From the NCBI GenBank assembly GCA_025331435.1, contig JAIWNI010000072.1:62001-126000 (forward strand): 64,000 bases of DNA, written 5' to 3'. Below the pieces are notes generated by a model. The model made no database searches, was not told where the DNA came from, and was given only the letters and a program-made list of their open reading frames with translations. The stretch is from Choanephora cucurbitarum. Lineage: Eukaryota; Mucoromycota; Mucoromycetes; Mucorales; Choanephoraceae. Positions 1 through 9,122 of the stretch are shown here, piece by piece; positions within the stretch are counted from its first letter, which is position 1; each line of letters begins with the position of its first letter. A program made the position numbers and the translations under genes.

Positions 1-120
1 GAAATAATCAATAGATGCATCATAATTTTGAACACATTGGCCATTAATATAATTGGTTGAAGGCGATTGGGCCACGATACTTGAGATTGCAAGAGAAGCA
101 ATAGCAATCAATTGTAGCAT
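1..120 (-). CDS. Secreted protein, N-terminal 40 codons only (cut by window edge)
   Basis: The minus strand is open from an ATG at 120 down to base 1, giving exactly 40 codons. The translation starts with a short hydrophobic stretch (LQLIAIASLAISSIVAQS) that looks like a cleavable signal peptide. It is followed by a polar segment containing INGQCVQNYDASIDYF. Similar N-termini (signal peptide, then a Cys-Val-x-Asn-Tyr-Asp motif) occur, from memory, on mucoralean secreted proteins related to periplasmic substrate-binding folds, but 40 residues are too few to assign a family. The rest of the gene lies to the left of the window. Confidence 0.6.
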   Translation of the reverse strand, partial: MLQLIAIASLAISSIVAQSPSTNYINGQCVQNYDASIDYF

Positions 121-759
121 CTTTATGTTTATCTCTTTTGTATCTTTCACTTTTGAGTAGAAAAGAAAAGAGAGAAGAAAAAATATGGGAAAAAAAAAGA
201 AAGATGGGCTTTCCTTATTGGTGTGACTCCTTATTCGCTTAGATCTAAAGCAATTGGTGATAATTGGCAAAGCAAAGCCTGTTTGTCAGTGAATTGGTAA
301 ACGGTACTTGCATACAAAAAAAAGACTTGCTTTTGTATGTATGAACCTTAAATAAATTTGTTTCAGTGTCATCGCTCTAAACTTGAGCAGCTTAAAGTGG
401 CCGACCATTAAGATGTAAATCAAATCTATTCATTGCGCAGACTCAGCCAAGAAGAATGATACAGAGGCTTTCGAATTGTGATTCTCTTTTGAGATTCTCC
501 TTTCTTACATAATGATAGCGAGTGCTGGTTAGCCATGCAAGACACATGTCATGGCTTTTAATACGGCAACATATCTAATCTAGATCTGAGTCTTAAAAAG
601 ATGGATGCAGATGAAGCCGAAAGTGGCCTTTGAGACTTCTTTTGTTAAATGTTGTAGGATCCAAATCTTTTGGTGATCTCAAAACAATAGATGAATTTCA
701 ATTCACAACTTTCAAGCAAGCCTATCTATCAATTCATTTAACTATGAGTGACTGAGAAT
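121..759. other. Gene-free interval (5' flank of the secreted-protein gene)
   Basis: No coding sequence with sensible splice sites was found. The part next to the secreted-protein start (about 130-230) is purine-rich on the plus strand, so pyrimidine-rich on that gene's sense strand, as expected of a leader or core promoter. The remainder shows no repeats or RNA genes that I could recognise. Confidence 0.5.
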
Positions 760-2616
760 AAACGAAATGCTTGAGGCTCTTCTTTTGTCTTCCAGTCATA
801 CTCTTCATGGTTTATTTGCCACAATATTGGTATTTGGAAAACTAATTGACTCAATGTCTTTATGGCTCCAATTCTGTGAATCAATCTTCGATGACCTTTC
901 TCACAAATTGAAACAAACATTTCTGAATAGTCTTCAATTGCGCATGTCAACATAATCATAAGCCTTTTACCATGAGCGACCTTCAATGAATTATGTACTG
1001 TATTTGATTGAAGAAAAGCTGAAAAGCTTTAGGAAATCACTTGAAGGATTTGGTCTGCCTTCACCTAAACACGACTGGGCAAGCGATTTGAATCGTCTCA
1101 GTTCCGATCGCACTTTCACTGGTAAGCCTCTAACTGAAGAACAATTATGGTACAACTCTCTAGACTAAAAATTAGCATATAACCCGAGATATGTACTCTT
1201 CAGCCCAGACCCGAACAAGCTTTTGATACTATAGTCTACAAGTTAAAGTCTTCCAATTCATCAAGTGGCACTAACTCAGTCGATTCTAAGACTGGTATCT
1301 GCTCCTTTTTGCATATTCCAATTGGTATCAAAAAGGCTTTTGTTTACAATACATAGTGAAACTATCCAAGAGACGAGAGAATATTGTTTTATGTCTCGCT
1401 TCATCTAGTATCGCAGCACTACTTTTAGCTGCAGGTAGAGCCTGTTATTTTGGGTTTAATGCCACCTTGAAGCTTTACGAATCTTGAACCTGCAATACTT
1501 CAAAGAAGAGAAAACTGGCTGACTTACTTCGCCAAACATCTTTGATTATTTGGGATAAAGTTCCTGCGCAAAACAAGTGATGCTTTGCAGCTTTTGATTG
1601 CACTCTTAGAGATATTTGCGGTAACAATTTGCTTTTTGGTGGTATTTCTATTGTTCTGGGCAGTGATCTTGCTCGAATTTCTCCAGTAGTCAAAAATAGT
1701 ACTTGATTTTCTATTACAGGAGCTTTGATTAAGCAATTTTACATTTGGCATCAAACACAAGTATTATATCTTCATGCAAACATACGTGTAATAGGTACTT
1801 CATTCAACGATATTCATTTTAGAAGATGGCTTTACTTAATGACTTGCAACACTGCAATGCAAAATGTGAAAATACCTCTCTCACAATATATATCTCAAAC
1901 CTCTTCTTTAGATGAACTCATTGCTAAGGTCTGTTTTCAAGACAATCTTTCACAAGTACTTGGTACTCTAAGCATTTTATGCAAATCTGCTATTCTTAAT
2001 TCTAGGATTGCCATTATAGGTTCTATAAACATAAAGGTGCTTGAACTGATGCAAGGAGAGCATGCTACTTTGATCTCTGCTGATAAGGCTGATTATTTGG
2101 ATGAATGAAACAGTAATAAAGATGTCTATAAAGCTTCGACTGAACACTTGCAAACACCAAGCTCAGGTAAGCTGTATTGTAATGCTGCTCAGAAAATTAG
2201 ACTCACAAAGAGACCTATGCAACGGCACTGGGCTCATTATAGAAACGATTGGTCATTGTATCCTTAAAGTTGTAGTAAACAATCAAAACGATGGTCATGA
2301 ACGAATTGAGTCTATTCCTAAAATAACTTTTACTACTTTGGAAGACGAATATCCGTTTATTTTGGCAACAAAGTAGTTTCCATTCAAGTTAAGCTTTCCT
2401 ATGACTCTTGATAAGCCCCAAGTTCAATCTCTGACAAATTTAGGAATTGCTCTTCGTTCTCCTTTATCCACACATAGTCAATTATATGTTGCCTTCTCTC
2501 GATCAACTAATCCTCAAGGGATTCATGTTTTACTTACAGAAGCACATTCTGTCCAGCAATATTCGTCTTTCAATGATGTTACTGACAACATCACTTACCC
2601 TGAACTTCTTTTGTAA
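760..2616 (+). pseudogene. Decayed Helitron Pif1-like helicase (C-terminal part)
   Basis: Helitron helicase motifs occur in the right order but in shifting frames with several stops. The pieces are LFATILVFGKLID (about 813-850), a 60-codon block with SLEGFGLPSPKHDW (986-1168), a degenerate nucleotide-binding region continuing into IVLCLASSSIAALLLAAGRA (about 1380-1440), a Walker-B-like LIIWDKVPAQNK (about 1540-1580), LLFGGISIVLGSDLARISPV (about 1625-1690), QTSSLDELIAKV (about 1898), and the C-terminal block MTLDKPQVQSLTNLGI, then QLYVAFSRSTNPQGIHVL, ending at a stop at 2616. Intact Helitron helicases have GPGGTGKT and MTINKSQGQ at two of these places. Here both are eroded (for example K-S-Q-G-Q has become K-P-Q-V-Q). 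No Rep/HUH domain was seen upstream. The element is a dead fragment, and its termini could not be fixed. Confidence 0.85.
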
Positions 2617-4234
2617 AATAAAATATTACATACTTTGGACTTTACTTCATCATAAAACTGCTATTGATTTTATATGAGTTGAAGTGGTAGAGGGAGGGAG
2701 GGAGGAGAGTCAGGATCCGAACTATGAAACAGCGAAGGCTGTAAAACAAGCTTAGCAAGCAAAAAGGCTGGTTTTGTATAGCACATGATCTGTCCATCCA
2801 AACATTGCTTTTTCTTGCATCATATAGACTGTCGCATCAAACATTTCAAGTCAGTGCGCTAATGTCTTGACAGCCTCAGATCAGACTTTTGTTGTATGTA
2901 GCCGTTTATCTTGCATAGTGTGGCTATATTGATTGCTTCGTATGGACTACTTCAGACATCCCTAGCGTTAGAGTGATGATAGCGTAAGAACTTCTTACAT
3001 AAACCTAGGAACAAGTATTGGATTCTAGAATTTCATTTTTTTTAGATTCTGAAGCAATCCTTTCCTGTAGGCCAATTGATTACAGATACTCAATAAAAGG
3101 GGGAGCAAAGACAAAAGCTTCAATGCCTTTTTTTTTATTCATCGCAGATAGACATATAAAAGTGATCAACTAAAACAAGAGCTTACTACTGATATTTATT
3201 TCTCTTTCTCAATATTAAGTCTTGTATTATCTCTGTCAGTGCCTGGTACTTGTGGTACCTCTTACTCACCAACTGAACAACCATATCTCTTAAGATTCTC
3301 CCCCTCCTTTTTTCTTTTAACTTCATTATCGTTCTGAAATATTTACCTTTTCCTTAAGAAAAGAAAGGGACGAAAGAGTATCTTTGATAACAAATTCGAA
3401 ATATAAGTATGCATTATTAAGACTTACCTTGATTATAGGTATTTTATAACTTAGGATTCAGGGAAAGAAGAAAGGTAGGCACAACTATACAGTGTAGCGA
3501 TGTATTGGATCGAACAGTCCACCCTTTTTGTGTGAAACAGCATTGGTTTGACCTTCTTTTTTGATTTTTTATGTATTCGGACCAATAGCCTATATCCCTA
3601 TATGCAGCATGATTTCTAGTACAGAACACAGAAGAACAGCAAACTGAAAGCTAGTGAGTTTTTAATTTTGGCCATTAGACTAATACAACGTAGAATACAG
3701 TGACCTTTCTCAGTTACAAGAAAAGGATATACTAAATAAAGACTATGGAATTTAGAGGAGATGCCTCTTCTGAAAAAAAGAGACTGAATTGCCTGTATGT
3801 AATAAGATAGCTACGGTTAAAGACAAAGTCATGAATGCGTATGAGAACCAGAAAAGGGAAGCTTGAGAAGTTCTCTCTTATAACAAAGCTGAATTCCTTC
3901 GCCACAATTCACTTATATAAGGACGCAAATAGCATGAATTTACTTGCTATTGGCTAATCAGTGGAGGATTTGAATCTAATGCCACAGTAAGCACATATTT
4001 TTTTAAAGTACAGATGCATTAAAATTGACTTTGATCTTATTTAACCCACCAAGAACTTTTTCTTTCCAAGTCGATACTTCAAAACCTGACAGATAAAAAA
4101 AAAGGAACTCGAGATTATATAGACTACAAGGAAATAGGGAGGGATGTTGATTGTGACACGATTTTCTGTCATTTAGTATTCTTTCAAAATCTTTGTCCCT
4201 TTTATTTTATTTTTTCTTTTCCTTTTAAATAGTC
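2617..4234. other. Gene-free interval between the Helitron relic and clpP
   Basis: About 1.6 kb without recognisable coding sequence. It holds a short GGGA tandem run near 2692-2708 and several A or T homopolymers. A T-rich stretch just before 4235 probably belongs to the clpP promoter and leader. A B-box-like string near 2712 and another near 3970 were checked for tRNA genes and did not fold. Confidence 0.5.
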
Positions 4235-5320
4235 ATGACCTTCCGTTTGTTTTCAAAAGCAGTAACTTCACCAGTAGCGTTTGCTAGCAAAAGAGTAAAG
4301 AAAAGAAGATTATTCCCCTTGACTTGTTATAAACTGCTCAACTAAGTAGATTCTCTTTGAATAGACCTTCTTTACACGTACACCTTCTCCCTATGCTGGC
4401 TGGACAGAATCTCCTCAAGCTCAATCACTTATACCTATGGTGATTGAGCAAACAGTAAGTCTGGTAGTTCCATTCTCTGTAAGAGTTTATTGAAGCATTT
4501 TTTTGTGATAGGGTCGAGGGGAACGATCTTATGATATTTTCTCTAGACTATTAAAGGAACGTATTATCTGTCTAAATGGTCCTGTAAGTTTTTCTTTCGT
4601 TTCACTATCGAAAGAAACAGAGTTATTGAAGAAGACGGATTATTTAGGTAGATGATAATGTAGCATCTGTTGTTGTTGCCCAGCTCTTGTTTCTTGAAGC
4701 AGAAAGTACAGAAAAGCCAATCAGTCTTTATATCAATTCACCAGGTGGAAGTGTTACTGCTGGTATGGCTATTTATGATACTGTAAGTCAATTGAGGATT
4801 CTATAACACAGCAATTGATGATTGATTCGAATGTAAAGATGCAATATATTCGATCGCCTGTGTCTACCTTATGTAATGGACAAGCATGTTCTATGGGATC
4901 GCTTTTATTAACAGCAGGTAATGTGTGTATGTGACTAGTGAGGAGATGATCTAATGCTTGAGGCATGAATTAGGTGAGCCAGGAAAGCGATATGCTTTAC
5001 CTAATGCTTCTATCATGATCCATCAACCCTCAGGTGGTGCAGCAGGACAAGCATCTGATATTGCTATTCATGCACGGGAAATTCTTCGTGTCAGAGAACG
5101 ATTAAATAGAATCTATCAAAGACATACAGGCATGCGAGATTTAGAGACTATTGGTAAATATAAGGCAGTGCTTTTGATCGTTCATTCTGACCTTTGTTGT
5201 ATAGAAAAAATGATGGAAAGAGATTATTTTATGACTGCAGAAGAAGCCAAAAGTTTCGGTCTGATTGATCAAGTTTTAGAGAAACGATTGGATAATCAGG
5301 AAGAAAAGAAAAAGGATTAA
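4235..5320 (+). CDS. CLPP: ATP-dependent Clp protease proteolytic subunit, mitochondrial
   Basis: Seven exons (4235-4294, 4365-4454, 4512-4583, 4648-4782, 4839-4917, 4974-5153, 5205-5320) join in frame to a 243-residue serine peptidase of family S14. The catalytic Ser lies in GQACSMGS (about S137), the His in SIMIHQP (about H162) and the Asp in MERDYFM (about D212), so the triad is complete. Other family blocks are [37 protein letters not shown] and [13 protein letters not shown]. The first roughly 35 residues are rich in Arg, Lys, Ser and Thr and lack acids, which fits a matrix-targeting presequence. ClpP forms a double heptamer that degrades matrix proteins handed over by ClpX. All introns are 50-70 bp. 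The gene converges on the minus-strand gene ending at 5454, with 133 bp between stops. Exon 2 opens right after an AATAG acceptor. Confidence 0.96.
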
Positions 5321-5453
5321 ATAAAAGGAAATCTCTCGTACCTTAAAGAGATGACCTGCAGTTTCAATGCTGAAAGTTAATTTTTAGTGTTTTGTTATGT
5401 TTCATGTATGAGAATATTTACAGTTTTATTGAAAAAAAAAGGGGGTTGTCTGT

Positions 5454-7033
5454 CTAGACATCTACTGTGGTTGAAGATGATACGAGTTTATCATGAATGC
5501 TCTGGAGAAATGAATCATCTGGAGGCACAGGAGGTAATGTCTGATAGTTTCTGGATGGTTGATGGTGTATGTTTACTATTGGACGATGGGTATAAGGATA
5601 GGCTAAAGATGGATTCGCTAAGCCCTTCTCCTTCTTCTTCTTTTTATTCTTCTTATCCTTTTTTTTCTCTTTCTTAGCAATATCATTGATGATAGACGTT
5701 TCGTCACTAAATGATACACTTTTTCTACGCACAGGTGTGGTAGGCGTATTATACTCTTCGCTTTCATCACTCTCATTGTCCTCTTCCTCGCTTGTGTTAC
5801 CTACATTGGCGTTACGGATAGTATTCTCGATAGTAATAGGATCTTGGCTAATTAAGCTTGTATCACTACTATTGTCATGTAAATAGCCATTACTGACACT
5901 ACGGTCTGTCAAGATAGCAGGCTCAACAGGTGAGCCCAACAGAGATCCTCCTTTCTTCTTTTTGTCCTTCTTCTTCTTTTTTGCCTCATCCTCCTCATCT
6001 TTTTTCTTTTTGTCTTTCTTTTTCTCATACTCGCTCAGTTGGTCTTCAACTAAAAGAAATCCTTATTGTGTCAGTCTGTGTATTTTTTCCTTTTATAAGC
6101 CCTATTTTACCCTGTTTAATGCTGTTGCAGGTGTTATTTTTAGGCCAATCTGAGTCAATGGCATTTCTTAGGAGATCCTTGACAAGTGGGAGTAACTCAA
6201 TTTGCTTGAAATAAATAAATTAATTTTTTTTATGGCTGATTTCTTTATACAATCGTCTGCTATCAACTTACTGCCCAACTCTCACTTGACAGAGCGCGCA
6301 AATCATGCACCTAAGAAGAAAAAAAAGAGAGAAGTCGGGCCTTTTTAAGTACGAGGTGGTATGATTCCTTTTTGTTCTAATTTACATGATGAATACGATT
6401 TCGAGCTAAAATGCTTAAATCATTTGTGACATCTTCCTTCGACCAATTTTTTTCGCTTGCTATATTTTCAAGTATGCTCTTTACTGCCTGTAAGATAGAA
6501 AGGTGCAAAGAGTTAGCTTATGTAGAATATGGTGATAAGAAGAAGAGTTTACTGTAGTATCTGTGATAGCTAAACAAAAGAAAATAATCAGCTTTGTTGT
6601 TTTTAATAGAATGAACAAAAATACTCTATGCTTTTACCATAGGAATTGTCTATTGAACTTGACATTTTATTTACAAAGAGGAAAAGAAGAGGAAAAAGAG
6701 AGAATGCATCTTCCCTTCTTTTTTTTTTTTCGAATGTTCGTGTGACTCGGGAGGGGGTTTTACCTGCAATAAAAAAGCATCGCCTTTTTAAAATGAAAAT
6801 TTCTAGTATTTCTAATTGAATGAACCCAAATGTCAGAGGTAAATCATTTCATGCCGAAACTGCGCTCGGATAGTACCAAATTAGACCGAAAGTAACAAAA
6901 CAAATCACGTCAATAGTTTCTCAAGATGTATTGTTTTTCTTGATTTCATCAGATAAGACTTACTGTTTATTAGGCGCACAAAGAAGAAGAAGAAGAAGAA
7001 AGGGGGGAGGTTAATAGTTTCAAGTCTTGTCAT
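5454..7033 (-). CDS. Uncharacterised lysine/acid-rich protein with a short conserved-looking helical N-terminal domain
   Basis: I do not recognise this gene. Exons 7033-6964, 6783-6764, 6487-6386, 6310-6272, 6204-6111 and 6049-5454 join in phase to 306 residues. Residues about 25-110 look like a compact helical domain (SILENIASEKNWSKEDV, HDLRALSSESW, IELLPLVKDLLRNAI). Then comes a highly charged Lys/Glu region (EKKKDKKKKDEEDE) and a disordered acidic and Ser/Thr-rich tail. The tail contains a basophilic kinase-type site, RRKSVSF, and a Pro-rich PPVPPDD. The four inner junctions are convincing. The first exon (ATG at 7033, including a run of seven Phe coded by TTC repeats) is chosen because its GTAAGT donor and phase fit, but it could be wrong. 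The helical part might be a SAM-like fold, which is a guess. The gene converges with clpP. Confidence 0.7.
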
Positions 7034-8439
7034 TTTCCAAATAAAATCAACACCTTTTTCCTATCCTCTTTCTATATTGAACGGGGGATAGTATTTGGCC
7101 CTACCCTTTTTTTTCCGGGAGGGGGGTTTTACTTGAAAGTGTCCAGAGCAAGCCATTGTAAGGAACCATAATATGATGTATGTCGATTAGAGGACAATAC
7201 GGTCGAGATCTAGGATATCTTTGAGCTCAACAATAGATCTCAAATGAATAACCAATCAAGTGCAAGAAGCTTTTTGAGACATTCTTCAGGGCAAAAAATC
7301 ATAACAGACTCAGCTTGTTCGTTTTTCTCTTTTTTCCTTTCTATTAATTTTGTTGACCCAAGAAAAAGAGAGAGCTGCTAACCTTTTTCTAGTCTATAAA
7401 AATGTGCGGAATTCTAATCGCCAAATGTGAATTTGTAGATCATTTTACCTTATGCAGCTGAATTTGTTTTATGCAGGAAACTGGGTCTTTCTCTCTTTGA
7501 CAGGCAAAAGAATCTTTGATTTACTTCAAAGACTATCTTCAAATTCAACATTAAGACTAGTAATAGAGGTAACAGTGATAGCAAGAAGAATGAATTACTG
7601 CTTTTAATTGTTTGAAGGGATAATCACTGCTAGCTTCATGTTTCCCCCCTTCATTTTATTGTTTTTTTAGAGAGTCATAATTCTTCAAATAATTTTTATT
7701 TAACACTAAATTCGGAAATATGTCGTTCAATTTTGAAAATGAAATTGCTTTCGTATTTATACTTCTACATAATGAACGAGGGAACCAGAATATTAATGTT
7801 GAAGGAACATTTATGAACATCAAGAAAATATATGCATGCAAAGCGGGAGAAATGAGAAGCTAAATAACATCATTAAAAGTCATTGTATGTCACTACTAAT
7901 CTATTTCAGGATACCTCAAGTTTCATGTAATGGGCAGGGGGATGCTATTTAGAGTGGCAAGCTAAATATGAGCTGAACATAAAGGAGGAAAGGCATTGCG
8001 TTTAAAGGATAAATGGATACATTGCCTCATTGAATTACATCATAAAGCGATAGGTACTTCCTTTTTTTTTTCTTTCGAAGCCCATGTACTAGTTTAGAAA
8101 ACATTTTAGTCTGCTAAAAAAAGCCTCAAAAGCAGCCAATCCAATGAATTGGTTGTTGTTCTGCCACTCTCAAAAAATAAGCTTTTTTTGTATTGACTGT
8201 AAACTTTATTTAAACTGCGTCAATAAATTAAATTCAGCTATGGACAAGTGGAGATTCCACCAAGACAAACTCAAAAGCCACCGACGGTTACCTGACTTCC
8301 TGTTCAAACACACAATGATAATGATATCGCTAGAGGGCTGTATGAGCTTCTTTTTTTTTCGTTAGGAAACGATATTGAAAATACAGTTGAAAACCCGATA
8401 CAGACTATATAAGATTTACTAAAGGGGGAGAATCACTCA
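7034..8439. other. Gene-free interval
   Basis: No supported gene. A 20-codon ORF at 7402-7461 (plus) begins MCGILIAKCEF just after a TATAAAA string. It resembles the N-terminus of class II glutamine amidotransferases of the asparagine-synthetase type, but no convincing downstream exon was found. Oligo-T and oligo-A runs are frequent. Other small ORFs here have no family features. Confidence 0.45.
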
Positions 8440-8454
8440 ATTCAATCAAGACAT

Positions 8455-8503
8455 ACATTACTGAGAAATCGAATTAAAAGAGTTACTATCACATGAACTA
8501 ACC
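8455..8503 (+). repeat. Dispersed repeat, copy A
   Basis: About 48 bp here matches 40705-40756 with roughly 85% identity. The shared core reads TTACTGA, then AAATCGAATTAAAA, then AGTTACTATCAC, then TGA. Weaker similarity extends another 15 or so bases on the left. Each copy lies upstream of a plus-strand gene with a PD-(D/E)XK-like signature (9123-10690 here, 41191-42850 for copy B). It could be the end of a mobile element or a shared promoter module. Copy B also sits 65-117 bp upstream of the importin alpha start codon. Confidence 0.7.
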
Positions 8504-8718
8504 GTCTTTTGATCTTACTAGAATGACTTTTGTTACTATCCTTTTGATTTGTCGAAAAAGCAATTTAAGCTAAGAATTGCTATGACCATTACACAAACCC
8601 CAAGGTCGATCTCTAGCAAATACATAAAAACGATCCTCGTTTCCTCTATTGCGAGATTTTTAATTATGAGTAAAAACAAACGACACTTTTGGCTTACACT
8701 ATGTAGAAAAACCATGTA

Positions 8719-8752
8719 GAGACATATAGAACATTTTTCTTCTATATGTCTC
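8719..8752. repeat. Perfect 13-bp inverted repeat with 8-nt loop
   Basis: GAGACATATAGAA at 8719-8731 is followed after 8 bases by its exact reverse complement at 8740-8752. Beyond a short gap, GTAG and CTAC-type bases flank the stem. The structure lies between the dispersed repeat and the pogo-like terminus, in sequence without genes, so it may belong to a small non-autonomous element. Confidence 0.75.
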
Positions 8753-8880
8753 GAAAAACTCTACGCGATTTTATATTGGTTAAATTAAAACTCCACGTAT
8801 GTAGAAAATTTCATAGAGTCTCATTGTTTGATCAGCAAATTGTTTGTTGTACAAGACTATTCTTTCTTCCTGATTTGATA

Positions 8881-9015
8881 CAGTAGTCGCTCGATTTAAG
8901 AATGTTTGGCTCAAGTGTATGCTCGATATAAGAGTACAATTCTTTTAACTTGAAAAACGCTTCAAACGCCAAAGTACCATTCGGTTTAAGAATATGCTCA
9001 ATATAACAACTTATT
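8881..9015 (+). mobile_element. Solo pogo/Tc1-like terminal sequence (MITE relic)
   Basis: A TA dinucleotide is followed by CAGTAGTCGCTCGATTTAAG. Related sub-repeats follow: CTCGATATAAGAG near 8922, CGGTTTAAGAATATGCTC near 8982 and CAATATAAC at 8999. The CAGT-(A/N)-CTCGATTTA pattern with TA target and repeated sub-terminal units is typical of pogo/mariner-family ends and their MITEs. No matching inverted copy was found nearby, so this is a one-ended relic. It is assigned by motif resemblance only. Confidence 0.45.
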
Positions 9016-9122
9016 TCTCAAAAGTAAGAACACTTTTAAATAAAGCGTTTATTGCAATTCTTTTGGATCGTTCATTGAAAGTCATCATGTACACATAAAT
9101 CCCAACCTACAAAGTGCTGTTA

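Noticed and set aside
2692..2730. B-box-like string beside a GGGA run, possible tRNA
   Set aside because: The bases around it do not form a T-arm stem and no D-arm or acceptor stem was found.
3955..4000. GGATTTGAATC string, possible minus-strand tRNA 3' part
   Set aside because: The five-base T stem does not pair and no cloverleaf could be drawn.
4295..4340. Reading straight through the first GT in clpP to a stop at about 4345
   Set aside because: It would end the protein after some 37 residues; splicing at 4295/4364 restores the full ClpP frame.
5461..6214. Plus-strand ORFs rich in Ser, Phe and Leu opposite the lysine-rich gene
   Set aside because: They are complements of Lys/Glu-rich codons; the minus-strand exons join in phase and explain the region.
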